Of a stretch of DNA of 64,000 nucleotides, positions 53,810-64,000 are shown piece by piece (position 1 is the first letter of the stretch; every line of letters begins with the position of its first letter). This DNA comes from Saccharum officinarum. Taxonomy: Eukaryota; Streptophyta; Magnoliopsida; Poales; Poaceae. Made by a program: the position numbers and the translations under genes. The stretch lies in contig CM036197.1 in the NCBI GenBank assembly GCA_020631735.1, forward strand, positions 48,841,880-48,905,879, read 5' to 3'. Below the pieces are notes generated by a model. The model had not been told where the DNA came from. It made no database searches and saw only the letters and a program-made list of their open reading frames with translations.

Positions 53810-55135
53810 ATGTCTCCGGCTTCGAGCGCGGCCACCGCCCCACCGTGGGCCGACCTCCTGCCGGAGCTGTGTGAACTCGTCACGGAGCGTCTCGACCCCA
53901 TCAGCATCCTCCGCTTCCCGGCCGTCTGCACGGGCTGGTCCGCGGCCTGCGAGGAGAATCCTCGCCTGCGGCCGGGCGCGCCCGCGCTGCTGACGTCCGG
54001 CCTGGACCCCGACGGCTGCGAGATCGAGTCCAACGTCGACGCGGGCGCCTTCGGCCTCCACGACTTGTCTGCTGGCTGCGGCCGCAAGTCCTTCCTCGGC
54101 GAGGCCGAGGGGCTGAAAGGCCGGACCTGGGTCGGCGGCAAGGACGGGTGGCTGGTGACCACGGACTGCGGCTGCGACGTCGAGCTCCTGAACCCGGTCA
54201 CCGGCGCGCGGGTTCGCCTGCCGTCCTTCGCCACCATCCGGGAAGTCGAGGTACCGGGCTACCTCCACGTCCGCACCACCAGAGGTGGTCACTGTCACAA
54301 GATCCTCAAGGTCGCGCTGTGCCGGACGCCGGCGCACCCGGACGGCCACCTCGCCGTTGCTGTCTTCTCCGAAGGTCTGCTGGCGTTCACGGCGGCGGCC
54401 AGCGGCGGAGGCACAGGCGAGTGCCGCTGGACGGCGTTGAAGAACCCCGCGGCCGCCTCGCGGGCAGATGTCTCGTACATGGACGCCATCGTCCTCGACG
54501 GAAAGCTGTTCGCCGTGAACGAGCTAGGCCGCATCTACTCCTGGGACCTGGACGGCGGAGCCACGGCGGAGCCCGCGGTGGTGCAGGGACCGGAGATTGA
54601 TGAGATCAGCCAACATGGCCATGGCCATGACCATGACCGGTGCGGGTTCTACCTGGCCGCTTCTGGCAGCGGCCATCAGCGGCTTCTGCTGGTCTACATA
54701 CATGGCTACGACGTCGCCGACATGTACAAGTACCGGGGCAGGTGCTGGGACAGTCGCGTGTGGAGCAGGCTGGTGTTCGACGACAGGAGGAGCTTCCTAG
54801 AGCTCGGCATGTCGCTCCACGAGCTCGACGCCTGCAGCGGCACGTGGCGGCGCGTCACGGACCTCGGGGGAGATCGCGCGCTCTTCCTGGGGGCGAACTA
54901 CCCGTTCTACGTCACCGTGCGGCGTGGGCGTGGGCGTGGGTCCGAGGATGAGGCCGATCTTGAGGCGGACTGCGTCTACCTCGCCGACACGCCCTACGGC
55001 TGCGACGCGGCCATCTTTGACCTGAGGAAGCGGGAGGGAGGTGACGGTTACGTCAAGCAGCGCCTCGCGTACTCGCTCGTGGCTGACCCATTGCAGATGC
55101 CCATGTGGTTCCTGCCAACGGACTACCCACACTAG
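53810..55135 (+). CDS. F-box protein with DUF295 (KIB1-like) beta-propeller domain
   Basis: Intact single-exon ORF of 441 aa. Residues about 12-50 form an F-box (WADLLPELCELVTERLDPIS, ILRFPAVCTGWSAAC). Residues about 100-400 form the DUF295 part, with GWLVTTDCGCDVELLNPVTG and repeated beta-strand blocks such as YMDAIVLDGKLFAVNELGRI, FLELGMSLHELD and DCVYLADTPYGCD. F-box proteins are SCF ubiquitin-ligase receptors that dock SKP1; DUF295 would bind the target, which is unknown. The ATG at 53810 follows a possible 5' intron (GTACGT at about 53694, AG at about 53780). High GC is normal for grass single-exon F-box genes. It is the only gene here with no visible damage. Confidence 0.9.
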   Translation: MSPASSAATAPPWADLLPELCELVTERLDPISILRFPAVCTGWSAACEENPRLRPGAPALLTSGLDPDGCEIESNVDAGAFGLHDLSAGCGRKSFLGEAEGLKGRTWVGGKDGWLVTTDCGCDVELLNPVTGARVRLPSFATIREVEVPGYLHVRTTRGGHCHKILKVALCRTPAHPDGHLAVAVFSEGLLAFTAAASGGGTGECRWTALKNPAAASRADVSYMDAIVLDGKLFAVNELGRIYSWDLDGGATAEPAVVQGPEIDEISQHGHGHDHDRCGFYLAASGSGHQRLLLVYIHGYDVADMYKYRGRCWDSRVWSRLVFDDRRSFLELGMSLHELDACSGTWRRVTDLGGDRALFLGANYPFYVTVRRGRGRGSEDEADLEADCVYLADTPYGCDAAIFDLRKREGGDGYVKQRLAYSLVADPLQMPMWFLPTDYPH

Positions 55136-55835
55136 GTGGTTAACTGGTTACCGACGAAGTAGGTGCTCGTAGAAAGGGGGGCAGGTGTAGTATTGTACCA
55201 GGGCTATTGCATTCATCCAACCGAAATTTGAATATTAGGTTATGTATAATAGCATGCAATTTAATTTGTACTATTTGGCTATGTTATAATTTTATGGAGG
55301 ACTTAAATTGGCAAATTTGTCACGGCGGAGAGTGTTTTGTTCCTAAAAAAACATCAGTGATTCTCGGAACCGGGCGTCCGTCCACCGGGATGCTTCGGTT
55401 AATGGGCCGTGACGGTAACCCATATAACCCCATCCTATCTGATGGTCACCATGGTTTCTAAAAAAATCACAGCAGAGCTTGGCACGCACTGCGCAGCTCT
55501 CTGCAGACGGCCGGAGCGGCCTTCGCCCGTGCTTATCTCGTGCTCGTCACGGCCACCCACGCTCATCTTGGCCGGGGCAAAGGTTGCCCACCTCACCGTA
55601 GTCGGGGCGGAGCTCGCCCGCGTGCAACTCACCGGAGCTGGGGCGGAGCACGCCTACACACATCTCACGCTCTGCCTGCCTAGCTCGCCGTGGCTGGGGT
55701 GGAACTTGCCCGCGTGCAGCTCGCGACGGCCAGCTTGCCGTGACCTTCTCCATTGGAGCGGCAAGCTCTGCGCCACCTGCGGGCTCTACACCGGTGACTC
55801 CATACCCGATGAGCCTCTGTTCTCCCATGTAGCAC
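55136..55835. other. 3' flank and GC-rich spacer
   Basis: The first about 200 bases are AT-rich 3' flank of the F-box gene. 55480-55830 is GC-rich with an ORF (55409-55879) lacking family features. It probably belongs to repeat copy 2 that follows. Confidence 0.4.
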
Positions 55836-56420
55836 GGAGATGTTGCACTGAAACCGCATATTGCAAGCATATGTTTTAAGTATTTCAGATATTTTAGAGG
55901 TATGTTGCAAGTGTTTCATGCGGATGTTGCAAAAATAGATCAGGATGTTGCATATGTTGCAATGGTTGTACACGTATGTTGCAAGCTTTTGTTCCCAATG
56001 TTTCATCTATTTTTCCAAACATATGTTGCAAGTGTGTTTATTTAGATGTTGCATATGTTTCACACATATATTGCAAGTGTTTTATCTGGATGTTGTGTAT
56101 ATTTTTATAATGGTTTTTAAGTGTTTTTAGGTATTTTTTTATAAGTGTTTCAGATACATGTTTCTAATATTTCATCTGCCTTCAAACATATGTTACAAGT
56201 GTTGCATCTCCCTCCTCGCTTTCTGCTGCCTCACCTCAGTGTTTCCTCCTCCTCCTGGCGTCGGTTGGGCGTCTGCCGCCCCCTCCCCTTCTTTCCCGAT
56301 GCTGGTGATGTTTAGGGCGGTGTGGGCCCACATGGGCGCAAGAAATGGTTCACAGGCGCGGGTGTCCGGACGCCCCATCCGTCCGAACGTCCGGGCGCTA
56401 GCAAGCCCGAAGAAACATCC
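55836..56420. repeat. TGTTGCA-rich degenerate repeat element, copy 2
   Basis: Repeats of ATGTTGCAAGTGTTT and GGATGTTGCATATGTTGCAA, then a GC-rich end with GGGTGTCCGGACGCCCC and CGCTAGCAAGCCC, paralleling 36950-37010 of copy 1. The shared order of blocks marks one family. Confidence 0.6.
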
Positions 56421-57169
56421 CACTTTCTTTAATTCCATGTTTGTTAAATGTGTTTAATATTTAATTTTTATTTATACCTTACAATAGAATTGTATGTTGA
56501 TTAGATAGAGCTAATTTAGATTCACTTTACAAAAAATTAGAGTGTTGTTGTAGTTGTAACCATAAGGCAGAGAAATGGTGTAGCCACAACGATATGCTCG
56601 CAAGGGATGCCAGTGCCAGCAGCTTTGGCCAAAGTCTCAAGTGACAGGATCACGGTTTCAAGAAAAAGTACTCGTGAAACATACATGAGGATGTAAGCTT
56701 CGGTCAAACCACGTTACAAATCTCAACCCAACAGAACAGTATGGCTATAATGTGATTCACTTAGTTAGATCCCAAGAAACTTGCATGTTTCGTGCCTGTA
56801 TACTATGGCACCTATTTTTAGGCGTGTTTGGTTCCTTTGCTGATTTTGCTTGCCTCAACTTGTCCTGCAAGACAAGCCTTACCAACATGGGTGGGGAGCG
56901 CAAACTCTTATTCCTAATGTATAAGCTCCACCTTCCTTGGTTCTCTTATTCCTAATGTCAGTAGCCACGTCTATATTAACCCATTTAGGTTCTTACTTTA
57001 CCACTTGCCACCAGTACTCAAATGTGAATAGCTTGTCAGTTTGCTTCACTCTTTTGTATTATTTGTGAACCTTCTACATTAGTTGCTTATCAGATCGGCC
57101 ACTTTCATATGTGTTGCTTATTTCCGTCCAGCATCCATGGAACTTTGAAACAAGTGCACTAGTAATATC
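56421..57169. other. AT-rich spacer
   Basis: No ORF with family features; nothing recognised. Confidence 0.4.
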
Positions 57170-57690
57170 TCAATGGTTCTTGCATTGTGGAGCTATTCTT
57201 TTTCCGTCCTTAGGAGCATACTTGTTGTATTCAACTGCAACTTGCTTCCAGTAATGAGGTCCTGTCCTTGAGTTGCTACCAATTGGGTCATTTGAGTTGT
57301 TGACCCAAGCACTTATCAATCGCATGTTGTCCTTTTCAAACCAATACATGCGCCCACCTTTTTTCCTCATTTGAACCAACATCACTCCATTCTTCGATCA
57401 TAACTGGATCTTTGTTTGTATCCTCTATAGGGGCAAAGCTGATCGAGTCCTCAAATCTTGGAACCATTGCCACCACCAACTCCAAACAATGTTGTTGAAC
57501 CAACCGTTGATGAAGGACCACCAGTCATATCTAGACCATGAAAATTGCCATGGGAAGGAATGCCATGCTGGTATACAAAATTTGAGAGGTGTTGGTAACT
57601 TGGAGGACCTCCGAATGGATGAAAACTTTGTGGGTAGAAGGGAGTTTGAAAGTTGGTACCAAACTGATATGGTGGAAAATTCATGAAAAA
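57170..57690 (-). pseudogene. Myb/SANT-like ORF of Harbinger-associated type, broken
   Basis: Three frame pieces in order: NFPPYQFGTNFQTPFYPQSF (Pro/Phe/Gly-rich start, 57684-57451); FEDSISFAPIEDTNKDPVMI (57460-57336); MYWFEKDNMRLISAWVNNSN followed by DPIGSNSRTGPHYWKQVA (57345-57170), ending KRIAPQCKNH. The last part is a trihelix/Myb-like DNA-binding module seen in many grass proteins and in the partner ORF of PIF/Harbinger transposons. At least two frameshifts separate the pieces. No Harbinger transposase is seen near. Confidence 0.55.
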
Positions 57691-58151
57691 AGGGGTTGCG
57701 GATCATATTGTTGGTTGTTTGTGTTCTGTTGATCTGAACTTGCCAGTGCAAAGTTTATCGTATTTGTGAAACTAGGTCAAGATAGGTTTTCCATATTTTT
57801 GGCTAGTTGGTGTAACAATCTGTGTATGAATGGTCATGTCATGGATCAAAAGTTCTTGTACATGTAGGAGGAAGTAGGCAAGGCTGCTTTCCCTTGCGGC
57901 TTAAGCATAAGATTCGCCTTTATTATTTCGGCTTTGGCTGCCTTCATCCCCCTTTATTATTTGTGCTATTGCTACTTGCCTAAGGAACTATAAGAACCAG
58001 TATTGTTGTCTTCGTATTTGATTGTGTGTTTGCTTGTTTTCATATCATATTATTTTTTTTGTTTTCATTTCATAACACATTCTCTCTATCTATTCTGGGA
58101 TGAGCCATGATTCCACTACAACCATCAGACATTCATGCTCTCATCCCTCTA
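57691..58151. other. AT-rich spacer
   Basis: No gene or repeat recognised. Confidence 0.4.
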
Positions 58152-58424
58152 TGGCCTTGTTTAGATGCCAAATTTCCCCCCAAATTTTACTATGCAAAAA
58201 GAATTCCCCATCACATCAAAATGCCGGCACATGTATGGAGTACTAAATGTAGATGAAATCAAAAACTAATTGCACAGTTTAGTTGTACTTTGCGATACGA
58301 ATCTTTTGAGCCTAATTAGTCAATGTTTGGACAAAAATTCACAAATACAAACAAAATGCTACAGTGAGGAATCTTTTACTGTGCAGATTTTGGACCTACA
58401 AAATCTGGCCAACTAAACACGACC
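58152..58424. mobile_element. MITE with GGCCTTGTTTAGATG end
   Basis: The left end TGGCCTTGTTTAGATG and the right end CTAAACACGACC are imperfect inverted repeats flanked by CTA on both sides. Inside is the ATCTTTTGAGCCTAATTAGTC block common to this grass MITE family. Related to the fragment at 38226-38444. Confidence 0.7.
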
Positions 58425-59165
58425 TATCTTTGTTTCGCTAGCAGCCTCACCTCACTGCTGCTGAGGAAGGCCAGCGACTCCCTGCCATTCTGCCAACGGC
58501 CATGTGCACTGTACATGTTATATTTTATTGAACAGAATGAATAGAGATAACGGCCATGTCCCACATATATTATTTTATTTGCATATGTGTCGACGCGTCT
58601 GGAAGATGCGATTTTGTTTCTGACACCCATGGGTTTGCTAGTTGCAGTGTTGATGGTTTGTTTTTGCTGGCCAACACTGGAGACGCTCTAAGGCAAACTC
58701 ACCAGTAAATCAAACGTTGGTATCTTGATCTATGTCAATGCAAGTCAGCAAGACGATCGATGTGAAGTCTGGCCGAAGCACTACCATATATCTACTGCCG
58801 GGTTGGTGTTGTCCACTCTTGAGACAACATTTGCACACACGCGATGGTGTAATTCATCAAAAAAAACACGCACGCACATCGCACATGCTCCAATCTCCTC
58901 ATTTGACACACGCCTTGACGGCTTTGACGACACTGCACACCTCCCAAGAAATCTTACTGCTCTGCTGCTGCTCCATAACTTGGAGTACACTGGGAAATTT
59001 ATTTCCATGGTCATACGTTCACACGAGGATAGCTTGTCAATGGCAGAGAGCAGGCAGTGTCAAGTGAGCGGCAGTGAGTTGCATGTAGTCTTGTTGACTG
59101 TTGAGCCTGGGCAAAGTCTCGGAGAAGCAGGGGAGAAGAAGCAACAATAATTCCTAGAGATAATC
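58425..59165. other. Spacer and probable LINE 5' leader
   Basis: No supported ORF. The 5' end of the LINE is not sharply visible, but its leader may begin near 58700-59000. Confidence 0.35.
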
Positions 59166-59170
59166 AGGTT

Positions 59171-60235
59171 ATGACTCAACAGAGTGTGACAGATGGAGAG
59201 AAGGTAGTGATTGAAAAGGAAAATATGGAGATGAGAAGTCTGCAGGGGGGAAATTCTGATGTTCTAAATATTGACTCTACAGAAAAAGATCCTGACATAG
59301 AGCAAAACTTTACACAAACTGATACCTTGGTACAGGGGGTTGATCAGACCATGAGAAGTGAGGAAATAGATGAAGAACTAGTGGGTTATGATGGAGATTA
59401 TGATCTCACAGAACAAGAGAAAGCAGAGATGGAACAGTATGAGAAAGAGATAGCTGATCAAGAAGAGAATGAACAGAGAGCACAGATGGCATTGTTGGAA
59501 AAGAAAATTGAAGAGAGAACTCAACAGCTAGGGCCAGTGATGAATTTCACAGAGGAGGCTACATCTAATATGAATGAGGATGTTTTAAATGAAGAAAGTG
59601 AGGTGGAGATTATCAAGGAGCCTGAAGAAAAATAAGTTTTTGGAAAGATGAAAGAGGGGGGAGACAAAACTGGTACAATGGCTAGAGGGGTTAAAGTACA
59701 ACCAGCAATTGCACAGAGGAGAAGCCTGAGGGTAGCCAATCAAGGCAACATTTTGGAGCAGGCAACCAAACTCAAGGCACAAAAGAATGAAGTCACAGGT
59801 AAATCTCAGTTTACTACTTTTACTTCGCAACCTTCTGATAAATTATCTAAAGTTGAAAAAATCTATAAAATCAAACTAGGTAATGAAACTGAAGCTCACC
59901 TTGCTATTGATAGACTTAAGGCACATGAAGCAGCTAAGGCTGCTATTTTAGAGGCAAAACAAAAAGTCCAGCAATCACAAAAACAGAATAAACAAAAAGT
60001 CCAGCAATCACAAAAATAGAATATATCTCCTAATCATTTTGCAGTACTAGAGGTGGAGCATGACATAGAATGGGTTATTTGTGAGGTGGCAGATGACCAA
60101 ATAGAGGAGATTTCCAAAGAAGTTTTCCAGAAAGAGAGTGAGCACAAGAAGATGAAGGCCCCAAGAGGGGCAGGCCAAGGAAACATAAATGAAGATTATT
60201 TTCTAAAACATAAGAGGCCTGGGTGGGGCTGGTAG
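59171..60235 (+). pseudogene. LINE ORF1-like region, interrupted
   Basis: 59171-59635 is an acidic Glu-rich coiled coil (EQEKAEMEQYEKEIADQEEN). After a TAA at 59633 the same kind of text continues (59648-60019: RRSLRVANQGNILEQATKLK and a duplicated KQKVQQSQK) and 60053-60235. The order upstream of an endonuclease-RT fits ORF1 of a plant L1 element, which binds element RNA. No zinc knuckle is seen. Confidence 0.6.
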
Positions 60236-60239
60236 AAGA

Positions 60240-63200
60240 GGGCAGTTTAAGCATCTGATGAGCCAGCACCATCTAGAGGTAGTCTGTCTACAAGAAACAA
60301 TCAAGAGAGACTATACTGATCAATTGTTAAAAGACTTGGTCAATGGACAAGATTTCAGCTGGATTTGGAGGCACTCTCACTGGAGTGAAAAAAGTTGACA
60401 TAGAGGTGTTCAGCAGTGATTGAGGGGTTTTCTTTTCAAGCATTAGAGCTAAAAGCAAACATAATAATCTGGAATAGGAAGTTATTAATGTATATGGGCC
60501 TGTTCAGAATGAGAGGAAGCAAGATTTTCTAGAGGAGATTTCAGCAAATATTAGTAACACACAATGCTCTTTTATTTTGGGAGGAGATTTTAATCTCATT
60601 AGGTATGCATCAGAGAAATCATCACAACACGTTGATCAGAACAAGATGGACCTCTTTAATAAATTTATTTCTGATAATAGAATCAAAGAGATGCTTAGAA
60701 AGGGCAATAAATTTACATGGACCAACAAACAAGACCAACCTATAATGAGTACCCTAGACAGACTTTTCACTAGCTATGACTAGGACTTTCACTATGCATG
60801 GGCTACTTGTGAAGTGCTCCCTAGAGTGGGATCAGATCATAATCCTATCCTAGTTACAACAGAGGATACTAGAGTGAGCCATCCTTATATGTTCAGATTT
60901 GAAATGGCCTGGTTCACCCAAGAGGAGTTTCAAGGTAAGTTGATGCTCGATGGCTAAACAGAGGAAATGGTGATGTCCAAGAATTCTGAAAGAGAATCAA
61001 GAAACATATCAGAACTTTCGACAAAGGGTGGGACAACAATGTGAGAGGGCAACTAAGGAGGGATAAGCAATTTCTAATGGAGGAGCTCAAAAGGGTTGAT
61101 GCTAAAGCTGAAACTGATACCCTCAGCAGTGCACAGTGGAGAGACAGATATGGCAAAGAAAGGGCCTTAGAACAGATCTATGCCTTTAAGGAAATACAGT
61201 GGAAGAAAAGAGGGGGTGAGAGATGGTTACTGCAAGAAGATGCTAACACAGGGTATTTCCACAACAAAGCTAATGGGAGAAAAAAGAAGTGCACAATCTT
61301 TTCTCTAGAAGACGGGGACAGAATAGTTACAGGTGAACAAGCCTTGAGAGCTCATATAGAGGAGTACTACAAAAAGTTGTTTGGGGCAGAAGAAGAAATG
61401 AGGATCACAGTAGAAGAGGACTTTTGGACTAACCAAGAAACTCTTTCTGATGAAGAAGCTAATGAACTAATACAACCTTTTTACAGTGGAAGAAATTGAA
61501 GCAGCTCTTAAAGATATGGATTCAAATTATGCTCCTGGACCAGATGGTTTGCCTGCAGGTTTTTACAAGAAAACGTGGCCAGTCATCAAGGATGTGATTT
61601 TTTAGATGTTTAACAAGTTATATTCAGAGGAGCTTAATATGAGCAGGATGAACTATGGGCTTATAACATTGATACCCAAATTTAAAGAAGCCAACAATAT
61701 CAAACAATATCGTCCTATATGTCTGCTTAATGTGGATTATAAATGGTTCACTAAGGTTTTAACTTTGAGATTAGCTAAATGGGCCACTAAAATAACCAGT
61801 CTAGCTCAAACTGCTTTTATTCATAGGAGGCACATTCTAGAGGGGATTGCTATGCTTCATGAAGTCTTGCATCATCTGAGAGTTCAACACAAGCAGGGGA
61901 TTATTTTGAAATTAGACTTTGAAGAGCCTATGACAAGGTGAATTGGAATTTCATGATGGAGGTGCTTAGGAGGAAGAATTTTCCAAATAAGTGGATTGGT
62001 TGGATGAGACAAGTGGTGGAAGGTGGCAGGATTGGGATCATGATCAATGGACAGCCTGGAAGCTACTTTAGAACATATAAAAAGGTTTGAGGCAGAGAGA
62101 CCCTTTGTCACCTTTGCTATTTAATTTAGTGGGGGACACACTGTCAATGATGCTAGAGAGGGCCAAAAACAGTGGGATCATTAGAGGTTTAGTTCTAGAT
62201 CTAGTGGAAGGAGGTCTAACTCATCTTCAGTATGTAGATGACATAATCCTTTTCCTAAATTTGGATGATGAGTCTATCTACAACACAAAGTTCCTGTTGT
62301 ACTGCTTTAAAGCAATGTTAGGCTTGAGAATCAACTATCAGAAGAGTGAGATTTTTGTTCTGGAAACCACAATTGAAAGGCAAAGAGCGATAGCAGATAA
62401 TTTCAATTGCAATATTGGGAGCTTTCTAATAAAATACTTGGGAGTTATGCTGGACAGATATTATATGAGTTCCTTAGATTTTGCTTATGTGTATCAGAAA
62501 ATAGAAAAGAGGATACCAACATGGCAGAGTTGTTTATTATCATATGGTGGGAAAATAATCCTTACAGAGTCATGCTTAAGCTCTATGCCAAATTATGTAA
62601 TGGGAGTCTTTCATCTAAAAGGGGAGGCACACCATAAGATGGAGACTGCCAGATCCAACTTCTTCTGGCATGGCCCTGGACAGAAAAAGAAGTATCATAT
62701 GATGAGGTGGGAAGTACTAGCAACTCCAAAACCAATTGGGGGTTTAGGTTTCACTGACACTAGAGTAATGAATCAATGCCTTCTATCAAAATGGATATTT
62801 AGACTGCAGAGTGGAGATAATAGCCCATGTTGTAAACTGTTGAGAGACAAATATTTGGGGGAGAAAGGTTTCTACAGCTCAAGCAGTGAAGGAGTATCTC
62901 AATCTTAGGCAGGTTTGCATGAGATTAAACACTGTTGTGCACGAGGTCTAATGTACATTGTGGGGGATGGAAAGAAAGTGAGGTTCTGGTTAGACGTGTG
63001 GTTAGGACAATGTCCCTTGAGTGTTGTATACAACAATATTTTCCAAATCTGTAATGAGCAGAATAGTACAGTTTATGAGGTTTTTTTTTCAAAACAATGA
63101 GATTAATCTTACTTTCAAGATATCTTTTGGGACTGTAGAAATGGAAGAGTGGAACCAACTACTTGATCATATCAATGATGTGCAACTTCGAGGAGAAGTG

Positions 63201-63250
63201 GATACTGTGAAGTGGGGGCTTGACAAAAAAGGGAGATTCACCACTGAAAG
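60240..63250 (+). pseudogene. LINE (L1-type) endonuclease and reverse transcriptase, broken
   Basis: Endonuclease pieces: VCLQET near 60280, GGDFNLIRY at 60577, STLDRLFTS and RVGSDHNPIL near 60820. RT pieces: NYAPGPDGLPAGFYKKTWP (about 61530), LITLIPKFKEANNIKQYRPI (61660), AFIHRRHILEG, RQRDPLSPLLFNLVGD (62087), and the catalytic YVDD in LTHLQYVDDIILFLN at about 62220. Downstream are SYGGKIILTESCLSSMPNY and a zf-RVT-like start GDGKKVRFWLDVWLG (about 62960). Many frameshifts and stops occur (60784, 61497, 61605, 62090, 62906). The 3' end is cut by the repeat beginning near 63260. Confidence 0.85.
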
Positions 63251-63259
63251 GATCAAGAT

Positions 63260-64000
63260 GCCCAAGAGGGGGGTGAATTGGGCTTTTCTAAAAATTAATT
63301 GCAAGAATTAAATCCTACAAGCCAAACTTCACCCCCAGTGCCTACTAGAGTTCCTTGTGATTCTACCGATAAAAGTTTTGCACCCTAAGTTCCAATCTTA
63401 GACTAGCATGGCAATTCTAGGAAAGTAAACAAGCAATGAAAGTAATGCACGAAAGTAAATGCTTGAAAGTAAGGGTTAGGAACACGGCGATGTTTTGCCG
63501 AGGTATCGGAGAGTCGCCACTCCCCACTAGTCCTCGTTGGAGCACCCGCGCAAGGGTGTAGCTCCACCTTGATCCGCACAAGGATCAAGTGCTCTTTACG
63601 GGTGGATTCTTTGACACTCCATCGCGGCGAATCACCCAAAACCGCTCACAACTTGAGTTGGGTCACCCACAATCTCGTCGGATGATCACCAAACTCTCAA
63701 TCACCACCAAACCGTCTAGGTGATGGCGATCACCAAGAGTAACAAGCTAGAACTCTCACTTGACCACAACAAGCCTAATGAGAAGATGGATGCACACTTG
63801 CTACACTCTTGTCACTAGAGATGATTCTCAAACTTTGATTCGCAAATCTCTGTCCTCACTAGGGCACTTGCACTCCCTTGCACTTCAAAGGTGTTTCTCA
63901 GCTGAACAAATGAGCAAGAGACCTCTAAAAGAGGTGGAGGGGATGTATTTATACACCCCTCAAACAAATCCAACCGTTACCTTTCGAATCAGCAAAACAC
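63260..64000 (+). mobile_element. LTR-like repeat running off the window
   Basis: A purine run AAGAGGGGGG at about 63272 is followed by TGAATTGGGCTTTTC, like a polypurine tract abutting an LTR start. The rest (63300-64000) is mostly non-coding, with GAACACGGCGATGTTTTGCC and CACCACCAAACC-type text and a TATA-like GTATTTATACACC near 63945. No coding domain is visible. The end lies outside the window. Confidence 0.45.

Overview
The window is nuclear DNA from a grass (Poaceae). The closest feel is a panicoid such as sorghum, sugarcane, Miscanthus or maize, but the species is inferred and not proven. Evidence: intron-containing plant genes with GT/AG junctions, GC-rich grass coding exons, TTTAGTCCCGG subterminal repeats of grass CACTA elements, Tourist-type MITEs, and nested Ty3/gypsy and Ty1/copia retrotransposons. 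A 100-N assembly gap lies at 23029-23128. I see no tRNA, rRNA or CRISPR.

Layout. (1) 1-5617, +: the 3' part of a SULTR3-type sulfate transporter gene. It has one 1-nt frameshift, and its largest intron holds a Mutator-like element with a perfect 9-bp target duplication. (2) 5618-21125, -: a wall-associated kinase (WAK) gene, tail-to-tail with the transporter and now a pseudogene. It carries two frameshifts and a DFG-to-DFE change, and is split by MITEs and a ~10.7-kb CACTA element (about 9214-19958) with a decayed TNP2 transposase and a second gene ending in a Ulp1-like protease. (3) 21122-23028, +: an LTR/primer-site-like junction followed by F-box and agenet-like gene pieces, cut by the gap. 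(4) 23129-34772, -: a Tekay-like Ty3/gypsy chromovirus with ~4-kb LTRs. Its integrase ends in a chromodomain. An extra ORF ahead of gag begins with a near-exact copy of the histone H3 N-terminal tail. (5) 34774-40970: a truncated copia end, TGTTGCA-type repeats, a hAT element with 8-bp target duplication, and a small LINE/SINE insertion. (6) 40971-51283, -: a second gypsy element with a perfect 5-bp target duplication. A copia element sits inside its chromodomain region and contains a remarkable run of hairpins. (7) 51284-57800: MITEs, one intact F-box/DUF295 gene (53810-55135, +) and a fragmentary Myb/SANT-like ORF. (8) 58700-64000: an L1-type LINE with broken ORFs, then an LTR-like repeat that runs off the window.

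How it fits together. Only the F-box/DUF295 gene looks intact. The transporter may be functional if its frameshift is a sequence error. The rest is transposon nest. The two most interesting observations are the element that encodes both an H3-tail mimic and a chromodomain, and the hairpin array with conserved loops but differing stems in the copia interior.
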